From NCBI GenBank assembly GCA_017427065.1, contig JAFRTL010000008.1, forward strand, positions 1 through 64,000: a stretch of 64,000 nucleotides of DNA, given 5' to 3'. Under the pieces are notes generated by a model, which was not told where the DNA came from, searched no databases, and saw nothing but the letters and a program-made list of their open reading frames with translations. Origin of the DNA: Bacteroidaceae bacterium (GTDB taxonomy: Bacteria > Bacteroidota > Bacteroidia > Bacteroidales > Bacteroidaceae). The position numbers and the translations under genes were made by a program. Position 1 is the first letter of the stretch, and the number at the start of each line of letters is the position of its first letter. This document shows positions 7,547 through 15,822 of the stretch, in pieces.

Positions 7547-7586
7547 ACTCCGCAATCGCGTTTTAATGTGACTGCGGAGTGTTTCT
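7547..7586. terminator. bidirectional terminator between convergent genes
   Basis: The arms actccgca (7547-7554) and tgcggagt (7573-7580) form an 8-bp stem. T-richness follows on the + strand and an A-rich flank precedes it, so it can serve the exonuclease gene and overlaps the end of the convergent lipoprotein gene at 7585. Confidence 0.6.
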
Positions 7587-7962
7587 ATTTACCTATAGTA
7601 TGAGTTATTCTTAATCCCATTACCCCCTCACCATTTTGTTTGACAACGAAGGGCTCTTGGTCTATTGAAACAGAGATCCTTCCAGTAATAGTTGCATAAT
7701 TAGGCGCTACTATCCCTAAATAGACCTCATCTCCAAACTTAAATGGGCCATGAATTTCTTCCCAATCCCTTGAATTTGTAGCAGTGTGAGTATCTCCATT
7801 CTCAGTAGCTATATTAATATTATATGATTGTATGTACTTGGTTACAACTTTCATTTCATATTTTACATAATAAGAATGGTTATCTGATGGATCATCAGAT
7901 GAGCATGAGCAGAGAAATATACATGCACAAGCTAAAACCAAAGCAAATATATAATTCTTCAT
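7585..7962 (-). CDS. small predicted lipoprotein, unknown function
   Basis: This 125-aa protein has a hydrophobic signal ending in the lipobox LCSC (Cys20). The next residues are SSDD; such acidic residues right after the Cys resemble the Bacteroidota lipoprotein export signal, so surface exposure is possible. The mature part is short and beta-rich (YYVKYEMKVV, GRISVSIDQEPFVV), about 105 residues, perhaps one immunoglobulin-like domain. I recognise no family. It lies alone between two + strand accessory genes and is AT-rich like them. Confidence 0.65.
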   Translation of the reverse strand: MKNYIFALVLACACIFLCSCSSDDPSDNHSYYVKYEMKVVTKYIQSYNINIATENGDTHTATNSRDWEEIHGPFKFGDEVYLGIVAPNYATITGRISVSIDQEPFVVKQNGEGVMGLRITHTIGK

Positions 7963-8055
7963 AACTTACATTAATTGTTTTATTATTAATAGCTATACAA
8001 AAGTAGTTATTATTCGTCTTTATGCAAATTAATATGTTCGAAAAACAAAAACTAT

Positions 8056-8087
8056 TTTGAAATAACACTTCGCTTTTCTTACCTTTG
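8056..8087 (+). promoter_or_regulatory. promoter of the NERD gene
   Basis: TTTG (8056-8059) and TACCTTTG (8080-8087) are 20 nt apart, matching the Bacteroidota consensus. The ATG is only 16 bp after the -7 box, so the 5' leader is very short. Confidence 0.75.
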
Positions 8088-8102
8088 TAACAAACTTTCA
8101 TT

Positions 8103-8837
8103 ATGGGAATACTAGTTTTCATACTATTTATAGGGCTTTTCATTTTACTATGGTATCTTATACCGAGTAAGGGTGAGATGGCAGAATTGCGTGTCCATAA
8201 TGTGCTGATTGAACTCCCAGAAGAATATCATGTTATAGATAATGTCATTATTGGAAGCAATAATTATTCCTCTCAAATAGATCATATAGTAGTATCGCCT
8301 TATGGTATTTTCGTTATAGAAACAAAAGGTTATAAAGGGTGGATATATGGTGGTGAGAATGCTCAGTATTGGACTCAAAACATATTTGGGAAGAAGTATC
8401 AACTATACAACCCCATATTGCAGAATCAAGGTCATGTGAAAGCCTTGATGAAGATTCTTCCAAGTATCCCTAATGATTGCTTCATTCCTATAGTATGTTT
8501 CAACAATGATGCTAGTATATTTGTTAAAGTACAAAACCATATTGTCATAAACAGGAGGAAACTGAAAACGACAATAAAGCGATATAATACACCTATCATC
8601 TCCTCAGAAGATAAAGAATGGATCATTAGCACGATAACCTCACACATGAGAGTGGGCAAAGAAGTTGAAAAAACTCATGTCTTCAATGCTAGGAATAAAG
8701 CTAGATCGAGTTATAAGGACATTAACAATGGTATATGCCCAAGATGTGGAGGTCAAATAGTAAAACGATATGGCAAATATGGTTCGTTTTATGGGTGTCG
8801 CAATTATCCTAATTGCAAATTTACTATGCAAGGATAA
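8103..8837 (+). CDS. membrane-anchored NERD-domain protein with topoisomerase-type zinc ribbon
   Basis: One membrane helix (residues 3-20) is followed by a NERD domain, a nuclease-related fold. QIDHIVVSPYGIFVIETKG (58-76) carries the expected catalytic D60 and E73-x-K75. The C-terminus (about 208-244) is a four-Cys zinc ribbon, CPRCGG...GCRNYPNCKF, of the kind found at the ends of type IA topoisomerases, which binds single-stranded or unusual DNA. The membrane anchor, nuclease-like core and DNA-binding finger suggest a surveillance or DNA-processing role at the inner membrane; this is inference. It is the last gene of the accessory block: the third copy of the block repeat starts 10 bp after its stop codon. 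Confidence 0.85.
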   Translation: MGILVFILFIGLFILLWYLIPSKGEMAELRVHNVLIELPEEYHVIDNVIIGSNNYSSQIDHIVVSPYGIFVIETKGYKGWIYGGENAQYWTQNIFGKKYQLYNPILQNQGHVKALMKILPSIPNDCFIPIVCFNNDASIFVKVQNHIVINRRKLKTTIKRYNTPIISSEDKEWIISTITSHMRVGKEVEKTHVFNARNKARSSYKDINNGICPRCGGQIVKRYGKYGSFYGCRNYPNCKFTMQG

Positions 8838-8846
8838 TATTTATTT

Positions 8847-8878
8847 TATTTCAGTTATTTCTAAAAAATAACACACAC
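8847..8878 (+). repeat. block repeat, copy 3, at the accessory/core junction
   Basis: ATTTCAGTTATTTCTAAAAA is identical to part of copy 2 (1406-1445), and a diverged AATAACACACAC tail extends the match. It lies between the NERD gene and the 3' end of the first core gene, so it marks one edge of the accessory block. Confidence 0.8.
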
Positions 8879-8881
8879 CCT

Positions 8882-9115
8882 TTACTCCACTTCCTCAAAC
8901 TCAGCGTATTCCCCTTCGCCCTCTTTGAACACTTTGGGTTTCTTGTGACTGAGGTCTTCCTTGTTCTTGGTGATCTGATCGCTGCCTTTAGGACGCTGGG
9001 CACTGGAGGCGCTGGAGCCAAAGCCGAAGATGGCCTTGAAGAAACGGATCATGGAGCCGAAACCGAAGAGGATGCCGGCGATGAGGATGGTGATGAGGAA
9101 GCCTAGGAGTTTCAT
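8882..9115 (-). CDS. DUF4834 family small membrane protein
   Basis: This 77-aa protein has an N-terminal membrane helix (KLLGFLITILIAGILFGFG), a short amphipathic RFFKAIFGF stretch, and a charged C-terminal tail (EGEGEYAEFEEVE). Layout and position match DUF4834 of Bacteroidales, whose function is unknown. The start at 9115 was chosen because its ATG overlaps the pssA stop by 4 nt (ATGA); an upstream start would add 14 residues lying inside pssA. It is the last gene of the psd-pssA-DUF4834 operon, hinting at a link to phospholipid synthesis. Confidence 0.8.
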   Translation of the reverse strand: MKLLGFLITILIAGILFGFGSMIRFFKAIFGFGSSASSAQRPKGSDQITKNKEDLSHKKPKVFKEGEGEYAEFEEVE

Positions 9116-9825
9116 GATGCCTTGCGCTGGGTGATAAGGGACAGAAGGATGAACCACACGATGATGAGCGCGATGCCCAGGATCTCAAAGCATGCCAACA
9201 ACAGAAGGCATCCGAAGAGGAAGATGAAACGTACCTTGTTGTCTGCCCAACTGAGGTTCTTGAACTTCAATGAAAACATGGGGATCTCTGACACCAGCAA
9301 CCAGCAGGATACGCCAATGAGAATGAGAATCAACAACGGGGTGCCTTGGAAACTCATCAGCAACTCATCGCCTCCAACGATCAGGGCTGCCCAGAACAGG
9401 GCATTGGCTGGTACGGGGAGGCCAATAAAGGAGGTGGTCTGACGGGCATCGTTGTTGAACTTTGCCAACCTTAACGCTGAGAAGACGGCAATGAGGAACG
9501 CCAGATAGGGCACGTAGGCGATAACGGGCGCCATGGAGAAATAATTCAGCAAACATATCTGCAACCAGCTGAAGACCATAGAGGCTGGGGCGATGCCGAA
9601 GGTGATGTCATCTGCCAACGAGTCGAGGTCCTTGCCAATGATGGAGTAGGCATGCAGCGAGCGGGCTGCCAATCCGTCGAAGAAATCGAACACGGCTCCC
9701 AGGATGATGAACACCAGCGCCCATTCGAAGTTCTGCATGAAACCATGATAGGTAGCCACACATCCGCAGAATAGATTCATGCAGGTAATGGTGTTGGGGA
9801 TGTGTTTGGTGATGCGGTTTGCCAT
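9112..9825 (-). CDS. pssA: CDP-diacylglycerol--serine O-phosphatidyltransferase
   Basis: The enzyme joins CDP-diacylglycerol and L-serine to make phosphatidylserine in the inner membrane, the first step towards phosphatidylethanolamine. The CDP-alcohol phosphotransferase signature DG-x2-AR-x8-G-x3-D-x3-D is complete (DGLAAR ... GKDLDSLAD, near residues 49-71). Several hydrophobic membrane helices surround it. The 237-aa length is normal for the short type II enzyme. It lies 12 bp after psd, the next enzyme of the pathway, and overlaps DUF4834 by 4 nt, so the three form one operon transcribed from the psd side. Confidence 0.95.
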   Translation of the reverse strand: MANRITKHIPNTITCMNLFCGCVATYHGFMQNFEWALVFIILGAVFDFFDGLAARSLHAYSIIGKDLDSLADDITFGIAPASMVFSWLQICLLNYFSMAPVIAYVPYLAFLIAVFSALRLAKFNNDARQTTSFIGLPVPANALFWAALIVGGDELLMSFQGTPLLILILIGVSCWLLVSEIPMFSLKFKNLSWADNKVRFIFLFGCLLLLACFEILGIALIIVWFILLSLITQRKAS

Positions 9826-9837
9826 AATGGAGCGTGG

Positions 9838-10521
9838 TTAAAGTTGGGCAATGATGGTTTCGTTTCCAGTGGTATGCTGACCCATGCTGACATTGACCTT
9901 GGTGCCTACAGGCAGGAAAAGGTCCACGCGAGAGCCGAACTTGATGAAGCCCAGGTGCTCGTCGATGTAGCAGTCGTCGCCTTCCTTGGCGTAGGTGACA
10001 ATGCGACGGGCTACGGCTCCTGCGATCTGGGTGGCCATGATCTCAATGCCGTTGGGCATCTCGATGACGACGCTGGAACGCTCATTGTCGGTACTCGACT
10101 TAGGGAGCCATGCGGCCATGTAGCGACCGTTCTTATGCCACGCCTTCTTCACGGTACCATCTACAGGGAACCAGTTGGCATGCACGTTCCACAGGTTCAT
10201 GAAGATGGAAACCTGCAAACGGCGGTCGTGGAAATATTCGTTCTCATTCACCTCTTCGATGACCACTATTTTACCATCGGCAGGGGCTACCACCATGTTG
10301 GTAGTGTCTTTCCCAAAAAGGCGGATAGGGCAACGGAAGAAATTGACCAGAATGCCATACAAGAGGATGCTGACAGCGAGGACAATGTAGAAAGGAATCT
10401 TGCTTTCGAAGCCAAAATAAAAGGCTAAGTTTATCACTATCAGCAGCAGTAAACCGCCTATGAGCGTATGGGTGCCTTCGCGGTGAATACGTATGTTTTT
10501 GAGTCTTTTTAGACGAGCCAT
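9838..10521 (-). CDS. psd: phosphatidylserine decarboxylase proenzyme
   Basis: It decarboxylates phosphatidylserine to phosphatidylethanolamine using a pyruvoyl group made by self-cleavage. The cleavage site is the Gly-Ser of [14 protein letters not shown] near the C-terminus, giving a short alpha chain that carries the pyruvoyl group. The N-terminal part has a membrane helix ([19 protein letters not shown]). The 227-aa length fits the short, archaeal-type PSD family common in Bacteroidota. The start at 10521 (MARLKRLKN) was preferred over an upstream ATG whose extra 25 residues are Cys/Phe-rich and lie in the promoter region. It is the first gene of the psd-pssA-DUF4834 operon, divergent from dnaE. 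Confidence 0.95.
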   Translation of the reverse strand: MARLKRLKNIRIHREGTHTLIGGLLLLIVINLAFYFGFESKIPFYIVLAVSILLYGILVNFFRCPIRLFGKDTTNMVVAPADGKIVVIEEVNENEYFHDRRLQVSIFMNLWNVHANWFPVDGTVKKAWHKNGRYMAAWLPKSSTDNERSSVVIEMPNGIEIMATQIAGAVARRIVTYAKEGDDCYIDEHLGFIKFGSRVDLFLPVGTKVNVSMGQHTTGNETIIAQL

Positions 10522-10635
10522 GAACCTATTGTTTTGATATAAGTTTTCAAACCAACTGCAAAAATACAAGTTTTTTAAACACAATCCAATTTTCAAAGAA
10601 AGAATTATAGTTGTTGATAACTTTTAGTGAAATAT

Positions 10636-10667
10636 TTTGGTAGGATGACAAGTAGATTGTACCTTTG
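10636..10667 (+). promoter_or_regulatory. dnaE promoter
   Basis: TTTG (10636-10639) and TACCTTTG (10660-10667) are 20 nt apart. The dnaE ATG follows 27 bp after the -7 box. Confidence 0.8.
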
Positions 10668-10693
10668 AGACGGATTTTCTGGATAGACATTTT

Positions 10694-13600
10694 ATGCAAG
10701 ATTTTGTTCATTTACATGTTCACTCCCAATACTCGGTGCTCGACGGACAGTGTAGCATCAAGCGACTGGTGGATAAGGCGGTTGGCAACGGCATGCGTGG
10801 CGTGGCCCTCACGGATCATGGCAACATGTTTGGCGTGAAGGAGCTGTACGACTATGTGGCTGGGGTCAACAAAAAGCGCAAGAAGGAGGGGCTGGAGCCT
10901 TTCAAGCCTATCTTCGGGTGTGAGGTGTATGTGGCCAGATATGGTCCGAAAGAACAGAAGAACGGTAAGCAGGACCAGAGTGGCTATCACCTGATCTTGC
11001 TGGCAAAGAATTATCAGGGGTATAAGAACCTGATTAAACTGGTGAGCAACGCGTGGGTGGATGGCTACTATATGCGTCCGCGTACCGACCGTGCCGATCT
11101 GGAGCGTTACCACGAGGGTCTGATTGTCTGCTCTGCCTGTTTGGCGGGGGAGGTGCCCAAGAAGATCCAGGAGGGCAACATGGAGAGTGTGCGCGAAGCG
11201 ATAGAGTGGCATAAGCGGGTGTTTGGCGACGATTATTACCTGGAACTGCAGCGTCATGAGGTGAAGGATCCTTCCATCCGGGCCAATCGCGAGGTGTATC
11301 CCGAACAGGTGAAGGTGAACAAGGTGCTGATGGAGCTGGCGCAGGAGTATGGCATCAAGCTGGTCTGCACCAACGACTGTCACTTCGTAGATGAGGATAA
11401 TGCGGAGGCACACGACCATCTGCTGTGTCTCTCCACAGGTAAGGATTTGGACGATCCTACGCGTATGGTCTATACGAAGCAGGAATGGTTCAAGACGCGT
11501 GAGGAGATGAACGAGATCTTTGCCGATGTGCCTGAAGCGCTCTCCAATACCTTGGAAATTCTGGATAAGGTGGAGATGTACAGCATAGACCATGATCCCA
11601 TCATGCCTGCTTTCCCGATACCTGAGAGTTTCGGAACGGAGGAAGAATGGCATAAGAAGTTTACCAAAGAAGACCTCTTCCTTGAGTTTACCAGCGATGA
11701 AAAGGGCGAAAACCCAATGCCTCGCGAGAAAGGGGAGGAGAAGATCAAGAAGTTGGGCGGCTACGACAAGCTCTATAGAATCAAGTTTGAGGCTGACTAT
11801 CTGGCAAAGTTGGCTTACGAAGGTGCGAAGAAGCGCTATGGTGATCCACTGCCAGAGGAGGTAAACGACCGTATCCGCTTCGAGTTGCACATCATGAAGA
11901 CGATGGGCTTCCCTGGCTACTTCCTCATTGTGCAGGACTTTATCAATTCTGCCCGTGATGAACTGGGGGTATTGGTGGGACCTGGTCGTGGATCGGCTGC
12001 GGGTAGTGTGGTGGCTTATTGCTTGGGTATCACCAAGATAGATCCGCTGAAGTATGACTTGCTGTTCGAGCGTTTCCTGAATCCCGACCGTATCTCGCTG
12101 CCTGATATCGATACCGACTTCGACGATGATGGTCGTGGAAGGGTGCTGCAATGGGTGGAGGATAAATACGGGCATGAGAACTGTGCACACATCATCACGT
12201 ATGCCACGATGGCCACGAAGAACTCCATCAAGGATGTGGCACGTGTGGAAAAGGTGCCTCTGGACATCAGCAATGCGCTCTGTAAAGCCATTCCCGACCG
12301 TCTGCCTGACGGCATGAAAATGAATCTGCCCAATGCCATCAAGTGTACGCCTAAGTTGCAGGAGGCCGAGACTTCCGACAATGAGGCGTTGGCGAATACC
12401 ATTAAATATGCGAAGATGCTCGAGGGACAGGTGCGTGGTACGGGTATTCATGCCTGTGGCTTCATCATCAGTCCTGATCCTATCTCGGATTGGGTGCCTG
12501 TATCCACTGCAGATGATCCTGACTTTAAAGATACCAAGACCAACTGTACGCAGTACGACGGTCATGTGATAGAATCGACGGGCTTGATAAAGATGGACTT
12601 CCTGGGACTGAAGACGCTTTCGGAGTTGAAAGAGGCCTGTGCCATCATCAAGCAGCATCGGGGCATAGACATTGATTTGGACAATATCCCGATCGATGAT
12701 CCAAAGACTTATGAACTCTATCAGCAGGGACGCACCATCGGCACGTTCCAGTTTGAATCGGCGGGTATGCAGAAGTATCTGCGCGAGTTGCATCCTACGG
12801 TGTTCGAGGACCTGATTGCCATGAATGCCCTCTATCGTCCAGGACCGATGGATTACATTCCTTCGTTCATCGCGCGTAAGAACGGTAAGGAGGAGATTCG
12901 CTATGACCTCCCATGCATGGAGAAATACCTGAAGGATACGTATGGCATTACGGTGTATCAGGAACAGGTGATGCTGCTGTCGCGCCAGTTGGCCGACTTT
13001 ACGCGTGGCGAGAGTGATGCGCTGCGTAAGGCGATGGGTAAGAAGAAGAAGGACATCGTAGATGCCATGAAGCCTAAGTTCATCGAGGGTGGCAAGAAGA
13101 ACGGACATGATCCTGAAACGTTGGAGAAGATTTGGGCCGATTGGGAGAAGTTCGCTTCTTACGCATTCAATAAGTCGCATGCCGCTTGTTACTCTTGGGT
13201 GGCTTTCCAGACGGCTTACTTGAAGGCCAACTATCCTGCGGAGTTCATGGCGGCGATCATGAGTCGCAGGCGCGATCAGATAACGGAAATCACCAAGTTG
13301 ATGGACGAATGTAAGTCGATGGGCATCGCTACGCTCGGTCCTGATGTGAATGAGAGTTACCTGAAGTTTGGTGTGAATCACAAGGGTGAGATACGCTTCG
13401 GATTGGCGGCCATCAAGGGCATGGGCGATGGAGCTGCTCTTGCCATTATTGATGAGCGCGAGAAGAATGGGCCTTACAAGACCATCTTCGACTTTGTGCA
13501 GCGTGTGAATCTGGGTAGCGTGAACCGTAAGGCACTGGAATCGTTGGTACTGAGTGGTGGATTCGATAGCTTTGGCATTCCTCGTGAAGAGTTCTTTGCG

Positions 13601-14401
13601 AGAAATCAGAAGGATGAGGTGTTCCTGGATACCTTGTTGCGCTACGGACAGAACTATCAGGTGAGCAAGGCGGAGGCACAGAACTCACTCTTTGGAGGTT
13701 TTGACGACATAGAGATAGCTACCCCTCCAGTACCAGAATCTGGTATGCGTTGGAGTGAGATAGAACGACTGAACAAGGAGCGTGAACTGGTGGGTATCTA
13801 CCTCTCTGCGCATCCGTTGGATGAGTATGCCGTGATTCTTCAAGATGTCTGCAACACCACGATGAAAGACCTGGAAGATGAGGTGGTCTTGGAAAACAGA
13901 GGGGATATCACAATGGGTGGTATTGTGACCAATGTGACTATAGGAACTACCAAGAAGGGTTATCCTTTCGGACGCGTGAAGGTGGAAGATTATTCCGACT
14001 CTCATGAGTTCGCGTTCTTTGGGGCTGATTGGGCGAAATTCCAACCGTTCTTCTATGAGCATTCCATCGTCTATATGGTGGGTAAGATACAACCGCATCA
14101 ATGGCGACCAGATGAGAAAGAACTACGCATCAACAGCGTGGAGTTTCTCCCCGAAGTGAAGGACAGGCTGATTACCAAGTTCACGGTGAAGCTGATGCTC
14201 AATGCGCTGGACAATGAGTTTGTGGCTGGTTTCTCCGATTTGGCGCGTAAGCATCCTGGACAAGCGGAACTGTATTTCAAAGTGGTGGATCCTGTTACCG
14301 AGAAGCCTTTGAACTTCAGATCGCGCGACGTGCGTCTGGCAGTGGATAAGGACATCGTATCTTTTGTCAAGGATAAGGAAATGGAATATGAAATTAATTA
14401 A
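10694..14401 (+). CDS. dnaE: DNA polymerase III alpha subunit
   Basis: This is the catalytic subunit of the replicative polymerase. The N-terminal PHP domain begins at once (FVHLHVHSQYSVLDG, residues 4-18). The C-family polymerase active site is seen in GPGRGSAAGS and PDIDTDFDDDGRGRV (about 470-484), carrying the catalytic aspartates. A helix-hairpin-helix region lies in the second half, and an OB-fold starts near 1070 (GDITMGGIVTNVTIG). Length (1235 aa) is typical of Bacteroidota DnaE1. Trx and a small acidic gene follow on the same strand with short gaps, suggesting one transcript. It has its own consensus promoter. Confidence 0.98.
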   Translation: MQDFVHLHVHSQYSVLDGQCSIKRLVDKAVGNGMRGVALTDHGNMFGVKELYDYVAGVNKKRKKEGLEPFKPIFGCEVYVARYGPKEQKNGKQDQSGYHLILLAKNYQGYKNLIKLVSNAWVDGYYMRPRTDRADLERYHEGLIVCSACLAGEVPKKIQEGNMESVREAIEWHKRVFGDDYYLELQRHEVKDPSIRANREVYPEQVKVNKVLMELAQEYGIKLVCTNDCHFVDEDNAEAHDHLLCLSTGKDLDDPTRMVYTKQEWFKTREEMNEIFADVPEALSNTLEILDKVEMYSIDHDPIMPAFPIPESFGTEEEWHKKFTKEDLFLEFTSDEKGENPMPREKGEEKIKKLGGYDKLYRIKFEADYLAKLAYEGAKKRYGDPLPEEVNDRIRFELHIMKTMGFPGYFLIVQDFINSARDELGVLVGPGRGSAAGSVVAYCLGITKIDPLKYDLLFERFLNPDRISLPDIDTDFDDDGRGRVLQWVEDKYGHENCAHIITYATMATKNSIKDVARVEKVPLDISNALCKAIPDRLPDGMKMNLPNAIKCTPKLQEAETSDNEALANTIKYAKMLEGQVRGTGIHACGFIISPDPISDWVPVSTADDPDFKDTKTNCTQYDGHVIESTGLIKMDFLGLKTLSELKEACAIIKQHRGIDIDLDNIPIDDPKTYELYQQGRTIGTFQFESAGMQKYLRELHPTVFEDLIAMNALYRPGPMDYIPSFIARKNGKEEIRYDLPCMEKYLKDTYGITVYQEQVMLLSRQLADFTRGESDALRKAMGKKKKDIVDAMKPKFIEGGKKNGHDPETLEKIWADWEKFASYAFNKSHAACYSWVAFQTAYLKANYPAEFMAAIMSRRRDQITEITKLMDECKSMGIATLGPDVNESYLKFGVNHKGEIRFGLAAIKGMGDGAALAIIDEREKNGPYKTIFDFVQRVNLGSVNRKALESLVLSGGFDSFGIPREEFFARNQKDEVFLDTLLRYGQNYQVSKAEAQNSLFGGFDDIEIATPPVPESGMRWSEIERLNKERELVGIYLSAHPLDEYAVILQDVCNTTMKDLEDEVVLENRGDITMGGIVTNVTIGTTKKGYPFGRVKVEDYSDSHEFAFFGADWAKFQPFFYEHSIVYMVGKIQPHQWRPDEKELRINSVEFLPEVKDRLITKFTVKLMLNALDNEFVAGFSDLARKHPGQAELYFKVVDPVTEKPLNFRSRDVRLAVDKDIVSFVKDKEMEYEIN

Positions 14402-14430
14402 ATAATTGTATAACTATAAAAATAAGAATC

Positions 14431-14745
14431 ATGTTAGTAGAATTTACAGACAGTAATTTTAGTGAACTGATGGCTACCGACAAGCCTGTTGTTATCGACT
14501 TCTGGGCTACTTGGTGTGGTCCTTGCCGTATGGTGGGCCCTATCATTGAGGAATTGGCAGGCGAGTACGACGGTCGTGTAGTGATTGGTAAATGCGATGT
14601 GGATGAGAACTCTGACCTCCCAGAGCAGTTTGGCATCCGCAACATCCCTACGGTGATGTTCTTCAAGAATGGACAGTTGGTGGACAAGCAGGTAGGTTCT
14701 GCTCCAAAGCCAACCTATGTGGCAAAGATTGAGGCTCTTTTATAA
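14431..14745 (+). CDS. trxA: thioredoxin
   Basis: This 104-aa cytoplasmic thioredoxin reduces protein disulfides, itself recharged by thioredoxin reductase. The redox motif WCGPC is at 28-32 inside the usual DFWATWCGPC context, and the cis-proline loop NIPTVMFF follows near 72-79. It has no signal peptide, so it is the general cytosolic form. It lies 29 bp after dnaE and 11 bp before a small conserved gene, probably co-transcribed. Confidence 0.97.
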   Translation: MLVEFTDSNFSELMATDKPVVIDFWATWCGPCRMVGPIIEELAGEYDGRVVIGKCDVDENSDLPEQFGIRNIPTVMFFKNGQLVDKQVGSAPKPTYVAKIEALL

Positions 14746-14756
14746 TTGACAAAGTC

Positions 14757-15089
14757 ATGAAAAAGCAAGAAGACGAGTTTCTGCAAGAAGACTTGGATGA
14801 TGAGAAGACCATCGAGTTCATCAAGAGCTACTTGCCTCAAGATCTGAAGGATAGGTTCACGGACGACCAGCTCTACTATTTCCTCGACCTCATTTATGAG
14901 TATTACGAGAAGAGTGGGGTGCTGGATGCTGAACCCGACGGTGAGGGCTTTGTGGACATTGACTTGGACAAGATCGTTGCCTTTATCATCAAGGAAGCCA
15001 AGAAAGACGGTATTGGCGAGTTCGGGCATGATGAGATTCTCTTCGTTGTGCAAGGGGAATCAGAATATGCCGAAACCCAAGAAGAATGA
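14757..15089 (+). CDS. conserved small acidic protein downstream of trxA
   Basis: I do not recognise a named family for this 110-aa protein. It is strongly acidic (EDEFLQEDLDDEKT at the start, SEYAETQEE at the end) and predicted mostly helical, with aromatic-rich helices (DDQLYYFLDLIYEYYEK, residues 41-57). It has no signal, membrane segment or metal motif. It sits 11 bp after trxA and ends right before a strong terminator, so it closes the dnaE-trxA transcript. Its core-like codon use suggests a real, conserved Bacteroidales gene. Confidence 0.75.
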   Translation: MKKQEDEFLQEDLDDEKTIEFIKSYLPQDLKDRFTDDQLYYFLDLIYEYYEKSGVLDAEPDGEGFVDIDLDKIVAFIIKEAKKDGIGEFGHDEILFVVQGESEYAETQEE

Positions 15090-15090
15090 G

Positions 15091-15116
15091 AAGAAGGTCG
15101 CCTGAGCGACCTTCTT
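15091..15116. terminator. bidirectional intrinsic terminator
   Basis: An 11-bp perfect stem (aagaaggtcgc / gcgaccttctt) with a CTGA loop starts one base after the stop codon at 15089. An A-rich 5' side and T-rich 3' side let it end both the dnaE-trxA transcript and the convergent tsaE operon. Confidence 0.85.
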
Positions 15117-15121
15117 TGTTA

Positions 15122-15346
15122 TTAGGATAGTCCTAAGATTCCAATGGTAATCAGTACTATTCCGACAATGCCATAAAACACGCGGGCATAGGTACGTCCA
15201 AGGGGTTTGACAATGAATTGGGAATTCGGACTTTTGAAGAACCAATCCCAATTCATCAGTGCACAAAGTGCGGAAAAACAACCTGCCAACAAGAAAAGGC
15301 CGTGCAGGAAGTAGCGTGTAAACTCGATGGAAATCAGCGTAAGCAT
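15122..15346 (-). CDS. Imm17-like two-helix membrane protein
   Basis: This 74-aa protein has two membrane helices (about 9-29 and 56-73) joined by a loop with NWDWFF and KPLGRTYARVFYGIVG. The NWDWF loop and GR-x-x-ARV-F motif resemble Imm17-type proteins (annotated as immunity 17 family). I assign this from memory of the family pattern, so confidence is moderate. It begins 5 bp after the tsaE stop and should be co-transcribed. No toxin gene is adjacent, so an immunity role is doubtful. A bidirectional terminator follows. Confidence 0.55.
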   Translation of the reverse strand: MLTLISIEFTRYFLHGLFLLAGCFSALCALMNWDWFFKSPNSQFIVKPLGRTYARVFYGIVGIVLITIGILGLS

Positions 15347-15351
15347 GACTC

Positions 15352-15780
15352 TTATTCTAATTCTGAAAGGGTGAGTACTCTGGCTCCATCGGCTTCTTCT
15401 TCGATGGTCACCTTGACGGTATTTCCAGGAAGCAGTTCTTCAATCAGTTCGGGCCATTCAATGAAACACAAGGCACCGCTGTAGAAGTAGTCTTCGTATC
15501 CTAAATCATATACCTCTTCCAACTTCTTGATGCGGTAAAAGTCAAAGTGGTAGATTAACTCTCCAGCAATGTCGGAGCGATATTCATTCACGATGGCAAA
15601 GGTGGGGGAGGTGATATTGTCGGTCACTCCCAACAACGTGCATACTTCTTTGATAAACGTGGTCTTTCCTGCACCCATCTTACCATAGAATGCAAACACG
15701 GTATTGTCGCCCATCGCTTCCACAAACTGACGGGCAGCTGCCTCTAAATCCGCTAATGTATTAATTCGAATGATTTGCAT
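15352..15780 (-). CDS. tsaE: tRNA threonylcarbamoyladenosine biosynthesis ATPase TsaE
   Basis: TsaE is the ATPase that works with TsaB and TsaD to place threonylcarbamoyl on A37 of ANN-decoding tRNAs. The Walker A motif GKMGAGKT is at 33-40, followed by the family segment [10 protein letters not shown] and the HFDFYRI strand. At 142 aa it is of normal length. The start at 15780 ([13 protein letters not shown]) was chosen over one five codons upstream, which lies in an AT repeat. TsaB and TsaD are not in the window. It lies between a Cys-containing membrane protein gene and the Imm17-like gene, all on the same strand. Confidence 0.93.
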   Translation of the reverse strand: MQIIRINTLADLEAAARQFVEAMGDNTVFAFYGKMGAGKTTFIKEVCTLLGVTDNITSPTFAIVNEYRSDIAGELIYHFDFYRIKKLEEVYDLGYEDYFYSGALCFIEWPELIEELLPGNTVKVTIEEEADGARVLTLSELE

Positions 15781-15785
15781 AATTA

Positions 15786-15822
15786 TAATGTTCAATGCTC
15801 AATGTTCAATGTTCAATTGTGA
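15786..15822. repeat. short tandem AATGTTC repeat
   Basis: Tandem AATGTTC/AATGCTC words run from 15786 and end in CAATTGTGAATT. They resemble the arms of the structured repeats at 1306-1392 and 19465-19561 but lack the GC-rich core. The repeat overlaps the last codons of the next upstream gene, supplying its C-terminal IHN and stop. Confidence 0.6.

Noticed and set aside
8813-9106. 97-residue + strand frame opposite DUF4834
   Set aside because: It overlaps the DUF4834 gene and block repeat, with an acidic end arising from reverse reading of a charged tail.
10712-13381. 889-residue open frame on the minus strand opposite dnaE
   Set aside because: It lies inside the strongly supported dnaE gene, has no recognisable motifs, and is explained by codon bias in the sense gene. 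The Leu/Arg/His/Ile-rich composition is typical of a shadow frame.
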